A stretch of 64,000 nt of DNA from Artemia franciscana (taxonomy: Eukaryota; Arthropoda; Branchiopoda; Anostraca; Artemiidae), in contig NC_088864.1 of the NCBI RefSeq assembly GCF_032884065.1, positions 16,124,409-16,188,408 of the forward strand, written 5' to 3'. The notes beneath the pieces were generated by a model that searched no databases, had not been told where the DNA came from, and saw only the letters and a program-made list of their open reading frames with translations. Shown one piece after another: positions 43,609 through 58,184 of this stretch (its first letter is position 1; each line of letters opens with the position of its first letter). Made by a program: the position numbers and the translations under genes.

Positions 43609-45991
43609 ACAAGAGCTAAGAGCTCATATGGCACTTGTGACGAGGCAAGAAGAGCTAAGAGCCAAGACCTCATATGGTATGAGCTCTAACAAAATTCTAA
43701 GAATCAATAGATTGATTTAAAAGGAAAATCAGAGGCTTAATGCCGGTCAGGATTTAAAATAAAAGCTCTGAGTCACGATGTCCTTCTAAATATCAAAATT
43801 CATTAAGATCCGATCACCCATTCGTAAGTTATAAATACCTCATTTTTTCTAATTTTTCCTCTCCCTTTAGACCCCCAGACGTTCGAATCTGGGAAAACGA
43901 CTTTATCAAGTCAATTTGTGCAGCTCCCTGAAATGCCTACCAATTTTCATCGTCCTAGCACGTCTAGAAGCACCAAACTCGCCAAATCACTGAACCCCTC
44001 CCCCCAAATCCCCCAAAGAGAGCGAATCCAGTACGGTTACGTCAATCACGTATCAATGACATTTGCTTATTCTACCAACCAAGCTTCATCCCGATTCTTT
44101 CATTCTAAGCGTTTTCCAAGATTTCCGATTTCCCCATCCAACTCCCCCCAATGTCAACAGATCTGGTCGGGATTTGAAATAAGAGCTCTGAGACATGAAT
44201 ATCAGGTTTCCTTAAGATCCGGTCACCCGTTCTTAAGTTAAAAATACCTCAATTTTTCCAAATTAACACCCCCCAGCTCTTCCAAAGAGAACGGATCCAT
44301 TCCAATTTTGTCAATCACGTATATAGAACTAGTGCTTATTCTTCCCATCAAGTTTCATCCCGATCTCTCCACTCTAAGCGTTTTCCAAGATTTATGTTTC
44401 CCTCCTCCAGCCCCCTATGTCCCCGGATCCAATTCGAGTCGAAAATGGAGCATCTGAGACATAAGATCTTTCTATATATATCAAGTTTCATTAAGATCCG
44501 ATCACCTATTCGTAAGATAAAAATACCCCAATTTTCACGTTTTCACAGAATTTCGGTTTCCCCCTCCAACTCCCCCCAATGTCACAGGATCTGGTCGGAA
44601 TTTAAAATTAGAGCTTTAAAGTACAAGATCCTTCTAAATATCAAATTTCATTAAGATCTGGTCACCCATTCGTAAGTTACAAATACCTAATTTTTCCGAA
44701 TTACCCCCCCCCCCCCTCCACCAAAGAGAGTAGATCCAGTCCGGTTATGTCAGTCACGTATCTTAGACAGGTTTTTATTCTTCCCATCCAGTTTCATCCT
44801 GATCTATCCGCTTTGAGTATTTTCTAAGATTTCCCCCCCCCCCAGAGACGCTGGATCCGGTTGAGATTTAAAATAAGATTTCTGAGTTACGAGGTCCTTC
44901 TAAATATAAAGTTTCATGAAGATCCGATCACTCCTACGTAAGTTAAAAATGCGTCATTTTCTCTAATTTTTTCAGAATTACCCCCCCCCCCCCAATGGAG
45001 CGAGTCCGTTCCAATTATGCCAATCACGTATCAAAGACTTCTGCTTATTTTTCCCACCCAGTTTCATCCCGATCCCTCCAATCTAAGCGTATTCAATGAT
45101 TTTAGGTTCCCCCCAAACTCCCCCCCCCAATGTCACCAGATCCGGTCAGGATTTAAAATAAGAGCTTTGAGACACGATATCCTTCTAAATATCAAATTTC
45201 ATTGAGATCCGATCATCCGTTCGTAAGTTAAAAATACCTCATTTTTTTATTTTTTAGAATTAAAATCCCCCCCCCCAACTACCCCAGAGGGAGCAGATCC
45301 GTTCCGGTCATGTCAATCATGTATCTAGGACTTGTGCTTATTTTTCCCACCAAGTTTCATCCCGATCCCTCCACTCTAAGTGTTTTCCAAGATTTTAGGT
45401 TCCCCCCCAAACTCCCCCCAATGTCACCAGATCCGGTCAGGATTTAAAATAAGAGCTTTGAAACACGATATCCTTCTAAATATCAAATTTCATTGAGATC
45501 CGATCATCCGTTCGTAAGTTAAAAATACCTCATTTTTTATGTCAATCATGTATCTAGGACTTGTGCTTATTTTTCCCACCAAGTTTCATCCCGATCCCTC
45601 CACTCTAAGTGTTTTCCAAGATTTTAGGTTCCCCCTCCCAACTCCCCTCCCCAATGTCACCAGATCCGGTCGGGATTTAAAATAACAGCTCTGAGACACG
45701 ATATCCTTCCAAACATCAAATTTCGTTAAGATCTGATCAACCGTTCGTAAGTTAAAAATACTTAATTTTTTCAATTTTTTTCGAATTAACCGGCCCCCCA
45801 CTCCCCCCCAGATGGTCAAATCGGGAAAACGACTATTTATAATTTAATCTGGTCCGGTCCCTGATACGACTGCCAGATTTCATCGTCCTAGCTTACCTGG
45901 AAGTGCCTAAAGTAGCAAAACCGGGACCGACAGACAGACAGACTTACAGAATTTGCGATTGCTATATGTCACTTGGTTAATACCAAGTGCC
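43609..45991 (+). mobile_element. Compound tandem-repeat element, copy 1
   Basis: Opens with 'aagagctaagagctcatatgg' phrases and ends with a hairpin 'cacttggt-taat-accaagtg' (45970-45989). Inside are about seven diverged units of about 300 bp. Each has 'ggatttaaaataagagctctgag', 'ccttctaaatatcaa-tttcatt', 'gatccgatca-ccgttcgtaagtt', a C-run, 'gagcggatcc', 'gtcaatcacgtatc' and 'ttcatcccgatccctccactct'. First and last modules share 'gggaaaacgactt' and 'ttcatcgtcctag'. Copy 1 has an extra ~47 bp at its 5' end relative to copy 2. Open frames here merely repeat with the unit and are not genes. Confidence 0.85.
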
Positions 45992-46014
45992 TTAAAAAAC
46001 CAACATATGAAAAA

Positions 46015-48088
<2,074 letters not shown>

Positions 48089-48199
48089 TCTTATTCGTCA
48101 CGCATCTGTGATTTTGTATTATTCGCTGTAAGATAGATTTTGAAATGTTTTTAATATCGATTATACGAAAATAAAAGCTTGTCATAAAATAAAAGTTTG

Positions 48200-49025
48200 A
48201 AATACCATTCAGTATCGTATTTTTTATTCAGTTAATCCTTCAGCGTTACCTAGAAAGAGTTCAAGGTTTGATATTTTTATATTGTCCTTCAAACTTTTGT
48301 CTTTATTTTTATTCTGCACTGAAGACGGTAGAGCGGTGGTCTCGATCGATATAGTTGCACATTTTCCATCAATGTTTTACTGCTTTTCATCACCCTTCTT
48401 CTTTGCGATTTATTTTTCTTTGCTTTGTCATGCGTAGCCAGTGTGGTCTCAGAAATGATTTGCTTGGAGAGTTTGTACGTTGGGTGAATTAAACATCCAG
48501 GAATAAATATACAACCCAAATAAAGTGTAATCTCACCCATCCCCGATCAGACAAAATTAATCCTTAATTTTTTTGCTGATTTTAAATAAGCAAACTTACT
48601 AATTTAAATGTACCTATCATAAGAAAGTCTGTATTTAGAGTCCACCAAGTTATAGATTTTGTATTTCAACGGGTCTTGGTGAATATAACTTCATATTTGA
48701 TCCAGCGACTAGTTGTCTTCTTAACGCGACAGACTCATAATAGGAGGAAACAGTGGAGAAAAATAATAATAATAGCTATCAACAAAAAAAAACAATACAA
48801 ATCTTGGGGGTATACGAAAAGGTTCGCAGAAACTCGCATTAAGAATCTAAAAGAAATAAGAATGTAATGACCGAAATAAACAAATCTAAAAATCTCCAAA
48901 AGAACAAATCTCCGTGGAACCACTGGCAGCAGGAGGCATACCAAAATCCTAGTAAAATTAAGTATAAAAGAAACAACAACAGGCCAAATACACAGCCTAA
49001 CGTACAATTATACACCAACCCTGTG
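48200..49025 (-). other. Probable 3' UTR of the GALNT gene and downstream DNA
   Basis: Minus-strand sequence after the stop at 49026. AATAAA on the minus strand occurs near 48412 and 48301 as possible poly(A) signals. Open frames here show no motif. Confidence 0.4.
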
Positions 49026-49199
49026 TTACAGTTCAACACCAGAATGGTGCCAATTTGCTAAAGCTGTTCGATTGACATGTTCAAAGTTCCACTTTTGGGT
49101 TTCACTTCTTGTATCACATGCTGCTACGAACAATTCCCGCCTCTCTGGATCGTGATCCAGACATCTAGGGTTGCCACCATGGACAAGCCACATTTTATC
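49026..49199 (-). CDS. GALNT (pgant) terminal exon, lectin gamma repeat and stop
   Basis: Acceptor TTTTTTTTTCTAG precedes the first codon in phase 0; 57 codons then TAA at 49028-49026. The residues 'PRCLD' near 12-16, 'FVAACD' near 24-29 and 'QKWNFEH' near 35-41 are the CLD, C and QxW signatures of a ricin-B repeat, and 'NFEHVNRT' closely resembles the end of GALNT10-type enzymes. It continues in phase from the exon ending at 57089. This is the C-terminus of a Golgi enzyme that starts mucin-type O-glycosylation; the lectin domain binds GalNAc already on the substrate. The intron before it is 7.9 kb and carries compound element copy 2. Confidence 0.88.
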   Translation of the reverse strand, partial: DKMWLVHGGNPRCLDHDPERRELFVAACDTRSETQKWNFEHVNRTALANWHHSGVEL

Positions 49200-50455
49200 C
49201 TAGAAAAAAAAATCAATACACGGTTAAACCATGGTTTATCCCAGACTAACAAGATTATCAATTTATTATTTTAGAAAAACACTGGTATTACTTGAACATT
49301 ACCGCGGCGTTGGCTGAAGCACATACGACACTCTCCCTCCATTGCATCATGTTCTGCTTTGGTCATCTTCCATGAAAATCTTCAAGGATTTAAGGATGTT
49401 TACCATAATTGCATCAAAACTTTCTCTCACCTATACCACCTTTTTTCTTTTACTGTTCAGTAGAACTATTCAAGGTATTCAGTGTTTTTGAATCCCAATA
49501 CTTGTTAGTAATCTATCTCTTCATCGAAAGAATGCCCGTCAACAACTAATCACTATAAAGCATTTCAAGCGTTACCAAAAGAAATTCAAAACAAAAACAT
49601 CTTGCCTATTCTTCTGTTCTCTCGTTAGCACTCATTGTATGCGTAAAACTTAGCTGAACTCACCACTACAGACGACTCAAATACACCGCATAGGGTCGGA
49701 AAATATTTATAATAATGCTTCCACTTGCTTTTCATCAGAAGCTCAAACCCAAATCCCAAAAATTATACTCTAAAAGTCTAAAATCCTACCAAGACTTACT
49801 TTCATGCTAGGCAAAGGACATTCACAAACAGAGTACCCAGAAAACCGAAAAATGTCCAGGCCATACTTCCGAGGAAGTCATAACCGGCATTCACAAGTGC
49901 CTCTTAAAGATTTACAATTCGGTAAATATTTTTTAAGCTTATATCGCCAGTACGTCTGAATTCAATATCGTCGAAGTACCTAGATTCAAAATTCCAAAAT
50001 ACGGATTAAAAATGTTAGTATCTTCACCTTACAAGAAATTTGACTTCAGACAAACCAAAATATTGAAATATACGGTTATAGAAACACTGTGAATTTTATT
50101 TTTTCTTCACTTATTTGCACACTTGTTGGGGTTTCAACCAACAAATTGGCCAAATAAAAACTTACTTGGGGATTAGACAGACTGCATTTTGGAGCCCCAG
50201 CTTTTAGAAGTCTTTAGAAGCTTCAACGTCACAAAATGTCAGGAGAAGAGGTTCAGATCAGGGACAAAGAAAGTCAACCAATATTTTGATTTTCTATTAT
50301 GATTATTTGCCTTTAATTACCGAATCGGTATCTAAGTCAGCAATAAGTTAAACCAAATTCCGAAAAGTTCTGAAATTTTGACCAATAACAGATTTTCAAA
50401 AGTCCCGACATTAATCTTGCCGAGGTTTAAAAATGCTGAACTTTAGGGTAAATTC
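49200..50455. other. GALNT intron, no feature seen
   Basis: AT-rich intron starting with a polypyrimidine tract (on -). Nothing else recognised. Confidence 0.5.
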
Positions 50456-50459
50456 TGGA

Positions 50460-50930
50460 AAGTGGAAGCATTGACCCCAGAATTTTACTCTTCTATCAGT
50501 CGAGATGAAAAAGCATTTGTTGTTAACGTGTCCTACAACTCCCTTTCGTCAGAACCCACATTCATATCTTTAACACTCCTCAAACAACAGACATCACATT
50601 TCTCTGATGCTGCTGCATCACCTACGTTCATACCATCTCGGGTGGCTCCCCTACTCTAAAATATTGTGTAGGTTTGGTTAAAATGTATTAATGAACAAAA
50701 TAAATAAAAATGATGTCTGAGCATTGCGTGCGAAAATAATACAATACGGCGCAAATAGTAGATCTCAGCCCCCCCCCCCCCCCCAAAAGAAAAAAAAATC
50801 TCGGAATTTACAAAACTTTTATAATTTCCTTTAATTGCCTTAAAAACTTTTACATAAAAGTTTCTTGCAATCTCTACGAGTATTTCTTTGGAGGAATCCT
50901 TCCATTAAAGCGGCTGTAGACTTTAATTTT
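50460..50930 (+). repeat. Dispersed repeat family D, plus copy
   Basis: Contains a 65-codon frame ending 'TFIPSRVAPLL' and an AATAAATAAA tail followed by a C-run and 'ggaggaatcc-tcccattaaagc'. An inverted copy is at 58185-58690. It could be the 3' end of a retroelement, but I do not recognise the protein. Confidence 0.7.
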
Positions 50931-51210
50931 TTAAATACCGGTATAATAACCCAAAAACTATATGCAGCCAAATTTTTTTTTTTAAGAAAAAGATGAAAAA
51001 AAATTGCATACAACTGACTTTTTTGTTCAATTGTGTCTTTCGATTTAACTGTCAAAGTTTAATCCTTGCAAACAAAATGGAAAAGATAAATAATTTGAGC
51101 TTAGGAAATAAGATAAATTTCTGTCAAAAGTCTCGAAAGGTCGTTTTCCAGTTTCGGGGAAAAACAACAAACAGAAAAAAAGAGATCAAGAGAACATATT
51201 TTAAAAATTA

Positions 51211-53339
51211 AACAAGAGCTAAGAGCTCATATGGTATGAGCTCTAACAAAATTCTATGAATCAATAGATTGATTTAAAAGGAAAATAAGAGGCTTAATGC
51301 CGGTCAGGATTTAAAATAAGAGCTCTGAGTCACGATGTCCTTCTAAATATCAAAATTCATTAAGATCCGATCACCCACTCGTATGTTATAAATACCTAAT
51401 TTTTTCTAATTTTTCCTCTCCCTTTAGCCCCCCAGATGGTCGAATCTGGGAAAACAGCTTTATCAAGTCAATTTGTGCAGCTCCCTGACACGCCTACCAA
51501 TTTTCATCGTCCTAGCACGTCCAGAAGCACCAAACTCGCCAAATCACTGAGCCCCTCCCCCCAACTCCCCTAAAGAGAACGAATCCAGTATGGTTCCGTC
51601 AATCACGTATCAAGGACATTTGCTTATTCTATCGACCAAGCTTCATCCCGGTTCCTCCACTCCAAGTGTTTCCCAAGATTTCCCCCTCCAACTCCCCCCA
51701 ATGTCAAAAGATTGAAATAATTTGAAATAAGAGCTTTGAGACATGAATTCCTTCTAAATATCAAATTTCATTAAGATTCAATCACCTATTCGTAAGATAA
51801 AAATACCCCAGTTTTCACGCTTTCCAAGAATTCCGGTTTCTCCCTCCAACTCCCCCCAATGTCACAGGATCTGGTTGGAATTTAAAATTAGAGCTTTAAA
51901 GCAAAAGATCCTTCTAAATATCAAACTTCATTAAGATCTGGTCACCCTTTCGTAAGTTACAAATACCTTAATTTTCAAAATTACCCCCCCCCCCCCCCAA
52001 CTCCACCAAAGAGAGCAGATCCGGTCCAGTTATTTCAGTCACGTATCTTAGACAGGTTTTTATTCTCCCCATCCAGTTTCATCCTGGTTTCACCGCTTTA
52101 AGTATTTTCTAAGATTTCTGGTTCCCCCCAACTGCCCCCCCCCCCAATTACGCTGGATCCGGTTGAGATTTAAAATCAGACATCTGAGTTACGAGGTCCT
52201 TCTAAATATGAAGTTTCATGAAGATCCGATTACTCCTTCGTAAGTTAAAAATACGTCATTTTTTCTAATTTTTCAGAATTAACCCCCGGCCCCAATAGAG
52301 CGGATCCGTTCCAATTATGTAAATCACGTATTTAAGACTTCTGCTTATTTTTCCCACCAAGTTTCATCCCGATCCCTCCAATCTAAGCGTTTTCCATGAT
52401 TTTAGGTTCCCCCGCCCCAAACTCCCCCAATGTCACCAGATCCGATCGGGACTTGAAATAAGAGCTCTGAGACACGATATCCTTCTAAATATCAAATTTC
52501 ATTGAGATCCGATCACCCGTTCGTAAGTTAAAAATACCTCATTTTTTCAAATTTTTCAGAATCACCCCCCCCCCAACTACCCCAAAGAGAGCGGATCCGT
52601 TGCGGTTATGTCAATCATGTATCTAGGACTTATGCTTATTTTTCCCACCAAGTTTCATCCCGATTCCTCCACTCTAAGTGTTTTCCAAGTTTTAGGTTTC
52701 CCCCTCCCAACCCCCCCCCCCCAATGTCACCAGATCTGGTCGGGATTTAAAATAAGAGCTCTGAGACACGATATCCTTCTAAATATCAAATTTCATTGAA
52801 ATCCGATCATCCGTTCGTAAGTTAAAAATACCTCATTTTTTCGAATTTTTCAAAATTAATCCCCCTCCCCAACTACCCCAAAGAGAGTGGATCCATTCCG
52901 GTTATGTCAATCATGTATCTAGGACTTGTGCTTATTTATCCCATCAAGCTTCATCCCGATCCCTCCACTCTAAGTGTTTTCCAAGATCTTAGGTTTCCCC
53001 CTCCCAACTCCCCCCCCAATGTCACCAGATCCGGTCGGGATTTAAAATAACAGCTCTGAGACACGATATCCTTCCAAACATCAAATTTCATTAAGATCTG
53101 ATCAACCGTTTGTAAGTTAAAAATACTTCAATTTTTCTATTTTTTCTGAATTAACGGGCCCCCACTCCCACCCAGATGGTCAAATCGGGAAAACGACTAT
53201 TTCTAATTTAATCTGGTCCGGTCCCTGATACGCCTGCCAAATTTCATCGTCCTAGCTTACCTGGAAGTGCCTAAAGTAGCAAAACCGGGACCGACAGAAT
53301 TTGCAATTGCTATATGTCACTTGGTTAATACCAAGTGCC
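51211..53339 (+). mobile_element. Compound tandem-repeat element, copy 2
   Basis: Same order as copy 1 at 43609-45991 and same orientation. It opens with a perfect hairpin GAGCTCATA-TGG-TATGAGCTC (51223-51243) and ends with hairpin CACTTGGT-TAAT-ACCAAGTG (53318-53337). Inside are about seven ~300-bp units with variable C-runs. No reading frame outlasts a unit. No clear target duplication is seen on either side. Confidence 0.85.
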
Positions 53340-53564
53340 ATAAAAACAGGTAAAACAAGTTAAAATAATTTAAAAACATGAATTTTAAATTTAACCGGTC
53401 ATGAAAAACATAAAAAAAGTAAACGAGCGAATATATGCAAAATATAAGCACACAATAATGGTCTTTCTGTCTTAATAGCCGCTCAGGTACTTCTATATTC
53501 GAGGGAAATAATTTTTTTCAAGGGGTGGAATAATAAACAAATTATTCAATAATTTGAACAAGAA

Positions 53565-53762
53565 ATGACTGAAAAAATGAATAATATTGAAGACATCAGA
53601 GAGGCAGGTACCAAACCCCTTTTGTATGCTCCTGAGCCAACAGGATCACACGACATTCACAATGCTAGTAAGACATTTCCTAAAATTCGTCCTGCAAAGG
53701 AATATGAACTCTCAATTGAGAATTTCAGCTTATTGGTCAAGGACATTTCCGAGAATACCTGA
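53565..53762 (+). other. Orphan 65-codon ORF
   Basis: Has ATG and a fairly protein-like composition ('EAGTKPLLYAPEPTGSHD'), but no known motif. It is antisense in a GALNT intron. Could be a decayed retrocopy or chance. Confidence 0.25.
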
Positions 53763-53898
53763 ATTTTTAATGCAACAAGTACAAAATATCAAAAAGTTTT
53801 TTTTTCCTCTTCGAAATAATTATGTAAATTCAAAGAAGCCCATCCTTTACAAAAGAACTAAGCAACAATTCAACTAAAAGACTGCCATTTTTCCCTTT

Positions 53899-53945
53899 CA
53901 AAAAAGTAGCCCCAGACCCAGTCTGCTATGGGTCAACATTGCCGA
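53899..53945 (+). repeat. 44-bp motif, single copy
   Basis: 'aaaaaagtagccccagaccc' followed by 'gtctgctatgggtcaacatt'; see the tandem copies at 57497-57585. Confidence 0.75.
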
Positions 53946-54189
53946 CTCTGTACCTGAGCGAGGTTTAGTGTCTTTCTGAGTGTTACAATAAGACAAGACT
54001 GTTTCATAATGAACTATACATAATACAAAAAAAATCCGGTAGTAATTCCCACAAAAGCTCCATGGCCGTTTAAGGATCAGAAAGACATACAATTCCTTTA
54101 AATATTAATTTAAAGATAGGAAAAGAGAAATGAAAAAAGGGAGACAAAGAGGATGTGCTAAATCCAAAAATAAATTAAACAGATTCCGG

Positions 54190-55080
54190 GCAACCTTTGT
54201 TTTATTTTTTACAATCTGCTTTCGAATGACTCCTTCGAGCTGATTCAGGCATCACATTCCATACTGAAAACATTTTACCCCAGTTTACTGAAAAAAAAAG
54301 TACATTTTAAATGTTTTTACTTTTTTATTTTAATTAATAAAAAAAATAAAAAATTTAAGGAATAAATATCAGTATATGTGTATTAAACTGATAATCCATG
54401 GTCATTTGTTTGTTTTTTGTTTTTTTTTTTCAGTTAAGTGCAAATTATGTTCTGGTCTTGAGAAGGCATGGGGGTTGTCAGCCTTACTCATGTTAATTTT
54501 TGCTTGTTTTGAGTTTGACTGGGTTATTTATTGTGATTTCTGTTCATTTTGGGTTTCATTTATTTATTGGTGGTGATTTGTGGTAGTTTTACGCTTGGAA
54601 GATTATTTGACTTTATTTTTGCTCATTCTTGGTTTAATGGAGCTCTTTACTTTTCTTTGAAAAACTTGTCTTGTGGAATTTTTTTTTAAATTAATGCACA
54701 ATAAGATTTAAATTTATGGACAATAAGATTTAAGTTTATGGAACTTCAGTTACCACAAATGGCAACTGAGCCAACAGATTTTTGCTCGTTTTGAGTTTGA
54801 CTGAGTTATTTATTGTAATTTTTGTTCCTTTTTGGGTTTCATCTATTTATTGATGGTGACTTGTGGTAGTTTTACGCTTGGAAGATTATTTGAATTTATT
54901 TCTGCTCTTTTTTGGCTTAATGAACCTTTTTACTTTTCTTTGAAAAACTTGTTTTGCGGAATTTTTTTTTTAAATTAATCACAAAATAAAACGATGAAAG
55001 AGAAGCCATTTTTTTGACAATCTGTTTTTGAGTGATACATTCGAACTGATTCAGACATTGCATTCCATGCAATATAACTT
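54190..55080 (+). repeat. 282-bp tandem duplication inside longer direct repeats
   Basis: 'ttttgctcgttttgagtttgact' style units start at 54497 and 54779 (period 282). They are flanked by an outer direct repeat 'acaatctg-tttcgaatga' through 'gcattccat' at about 54210-54265 and 55018-55073. Confidence 0.8.
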
Positions 55081-57088
55081 TTGGTTACAAGGTTGAGGTC
55101 TGACCTTAGAGAGAAGGTGAAAGGAATTTGAACACTACTCAGAACACGAAGATGATAATTAGCTTAATTGCAGGTTAACACTAAGGGGCTCAGGGAGGTC
55201 ACGGTAAACCTGAAAGGACGAATAATATTAACTCAAAAGAAAATATAGTGATTCGAGGTAAAGCGTGGGGACAGCTCCTAAGCGACTAGTTATCGGAATG
55301 AGGTTTCTAGTCTTTTTTATGTCTTATAAAGGAGTTTTAATAGAGAGCGTAAAGTTGACATCCATACTGTAGACAAGGCGAGGGGGGATATAAGGGTGCA
55401 GATAAGGGCAGAAGGATTGCAGGGCCTCTGCCTTCTTCTGTAGTGATCTTTGCTACTTAAAAACTAAGCTTTACGTAGGCTACTCTCCTCACTCACACAA
55501 CGTCACTTTTTTACGCGTGATTCAGCTGATACCGTCGTATATTTTATGATAAAAATAAATGCTAATATCATCTATTTCAGCATTGTTTTGGCTATGAGCT
55601 TAAACATCAAATAATGTCACAAATTCTTCATTGTTCTTGTAATCTTTGTTCCAGGACTTTCCGCAAGCAACTGATAGTATTTATTCATTTTCTATACTTT
55701 TTTCCCTTTTCTTTTAATTTTGAGGCAGTAACACAAAAAAGTTTATCATTTTATCAAATTTTATCATTATTTTATGTTTATTTTATTATTATTTATTTTA
55801 TTTTATTATTTATATTTGAATAATTCTTATGATGTTTAATTATTATATTTTAATTTATATTATATATTTAAATTATTATATTAAAATAATTTTATATTTA
55901 TTATATTATTTAGATTGTAGATCAGTATTTTAAGTTTATCAAATTTTATTAAATTAATCAAAGGGTTTATCCTCAGCCTTACGAGCTGCATGCTCTCTAT
56001 TGAAGAATCGATTTTGTTTTCACCTATTAAATATTCTCCTTACACCCTCCTGCAATTTTCATTTTTTTGGATGATTAAATTTAGCAGCAAGTGCTAAGTA
56101 ATACTACATTCAGTGAAAAAAAAAAGAAAAAAAAGATCAATTCCCTGGTGATGGGACGCCCACTTTAAAAAACCGCCTACACCAAATGGTGCTTGCCAAG
56201 CATGGTAGAAACTGTAATTAGCGTACACCAGGTGGCAGAAAGTACCCCCCCCCATTGTTACCTGGTAGAGACTCGGATTTTGATAAAAAATAAAATATTG
56301 TCTGATTCACCAAAAGCGATTTTTTGTTTGACGAGATGAAATTCCATGTGAGCTATGGAACTTCCCGAGAAAATGGCGTTTTATGGGATAATTTCAAAAT
56401 TTTGCGTCGATTTATTTGTATTTAGATAATGAATGTTTGACTTATATTTACTAATAGAGCAGAATGTAAAGATTCAGAAAATGACTAATTTCGATTGATT
56501 TTTTTCTTATTTGGCTTCATTAAAAAAACAAACAAAAAAACTGAATATATCTAGCTGAGAGAACAGTCTAATAAGCGCGTTATGCAGCCTGATAAAACAC
56601 TATAAAGCACCAAAGTGGATCTTTTTTTTTTTAAATAAAATCGTTTCTACCGCTTCTCTTTACGCCGTTTTTAAGCGCAAGATGACATATCATGACAAAG
56701 CAAAATGTCTTAGATGTCATATCGCTCGCTTCATTCCATATTTGAATCCAATATTCATCATCATTGTGCGTCGCTTCTGTGGAAAACCGCCGACATGTAC
56801 CAACGCGATGTTCCTTTGACCATGTCAAAGGTATAGTTAAAAAATACTATATAGCTCCCTCAAAAATGGAATTCCAATCATCAAGAATATACCAAAATTT
56901 TCAGAATAATTAGGAAAATTTCCCACCAAAGTAAAAGAGTAGTTTTTTTTATACGGAATTTAGAGGAAATCTAGAAAACCACCAGAAATATTTGAGAAAA
57001 GTAATATTTTGGGGAATTGTGTATATAATACAACGGCAGGTTTGGAGCAAAGATTATGTTTCATTCGTATCAAGTTTAAACGGCTCAC
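55081..57088. other. GALNT intron, AT-rich
   Basis: 55730-55960 is nearly pure A/T. Short minus-strand frame 56828-56631 has no lectin signature and no phase fit. Nothing else. Confidence 0.5.
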
Positions 57089-57232
57089 CATATCGTATCG
57101 CCATAGTTGATTGCCACCGCTACCATGGCAGCCCCATAATAAAACTGGAGCTTGATTTTCAGAGCTGGATACATCCCAACACATCGTACGCTTACCAGGA
57201 CGCATATCTTTGTGCCAAGTTAGTGAAAACTT
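57089..57232 (-). CDS. GALNT (pgant) exon, lectin beta repeat
   Basis: 48 codons, acceptor TTTTTTTTGTAG, donor GTGAGC, phase 0 at both ends. Residues 11-22 'RPGKRTMCWDVS' and 34-44 'GCHGSGGNQLW' give the C-D, CH and QxW signatures of a ricin-type repeat in the GALNT lectin domain. The opening 'FSLTWHKDMRP' resembles the 'FTWREDIRP' of GALNT10. It joins in frame to the exon ending at 61602 and to the exon starting at 49199. It is flanked on both sides in the introns by inverted copies of repeat family D. Confidence 0.9.
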
Positions 57233-57496
57233 CTACAAAAAAAAATGTCCTTTACAAGCACGCAAGCACTGATTGAGACGAAAGGAGAGTTAGAGCACTT
57301 GCTTTCTAAATTTTATTGCCCTTTTCCATAAATTTTGAAAAAATACCTTTTTTATATTTGAATTTCAAATTTGAACAACAAATTTGTCTTCCTTCCACAT
57401 TTTCCTGAATTGGAGACAATGGGCATGCATATATTTGCACATATTTCAGTGTAAGACTTCAAATAATTATCACATTATGTAATTTGCCCACACTTT

Positions 57497-57585
57497 CAAA
57501 AAAGTAGCCCCAAACCCCGTCTGCTATGGGTCAATATTGCCAAAAAAGTAGCCCCAGACCCCGTCTGCTATGGGTCAATATTTTT
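57497..57585 (+). repeat. 44-bp motif, tandem pair
   Basis: Two adjacent copies, period 44 bp, of 'caaaaaagtagccccaga' plus 'ccccgtctgctatgggtcaat'. A third copy, same orientation, is at 53899. Confidence 0.9.
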
Positions 57586-57589
57586 TGAA

Positions 57590-58180
57590 ATGTAATTTTC
57601 TCACACTTTAGTTGGTTTTTCTTTCGTTCAAAATGAACGTAATATAAAATAATGTAATACTAGCATACAGAAATAGCATATTTAGAAAACAGAACGGTAA
57701 GTTCAGATTCAGAAAATTCAAAGGTAAGTTCACACTGAAAAACGGTCTTCTCTGAAAAAATAATTACTTAGCCTATCGAAACAGCTAATAATAATTTAGA
57801 TTTAGAGGCTCTCTTACTCCGTGCGTTTTTTTCTTACTTGTATATCATTCTACAGTTCTTTTTCATTTTCACAATTATTTGCAATTATAATGTTTTAATT
57901 TATTTCTTGCTAAGACTCGTGATTTGAATTCCAAATGTCATTAGGAATGGGACTTAACAGTAAACAATAAAAGAGAGGCTTGCCTGAATGTTAAAACACC
58001 AAATTGTCAGCTAAATTTATATTTTTACTTAGAAAAACCTTTTTCAAAACACGCAACTGTATCCGGATGCAGTAAAAAATAAATACGGCCAGTCTTCGAA
58101 GTAAAAACTTCGAGTAACAATATTTATAAAAACCAAGCAGTATAAAATTAAACACCTTTAGTAAAATACTTTCCATAGAC
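57590..58180. other. GALNT intron, no feature seen
   Basis: AT-rich. A short direct repeat 'aaggtaagttca' occurs near 57700-57725. Nothing else. Confidence 0.4.
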
Positions 58181-58184
58181 CTGA

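Noticed and set aside
56631-56828. Minus-strand frame considered as the next GALNT lectin exon
   Set aside because: Lacks CLD and QxW signatures; the true next exon is at 49026-49199.
56992-57276. 94-codon frame on +
   Set aside because: Antisense shadow of the GALNT lectin exon at 57089-57232.
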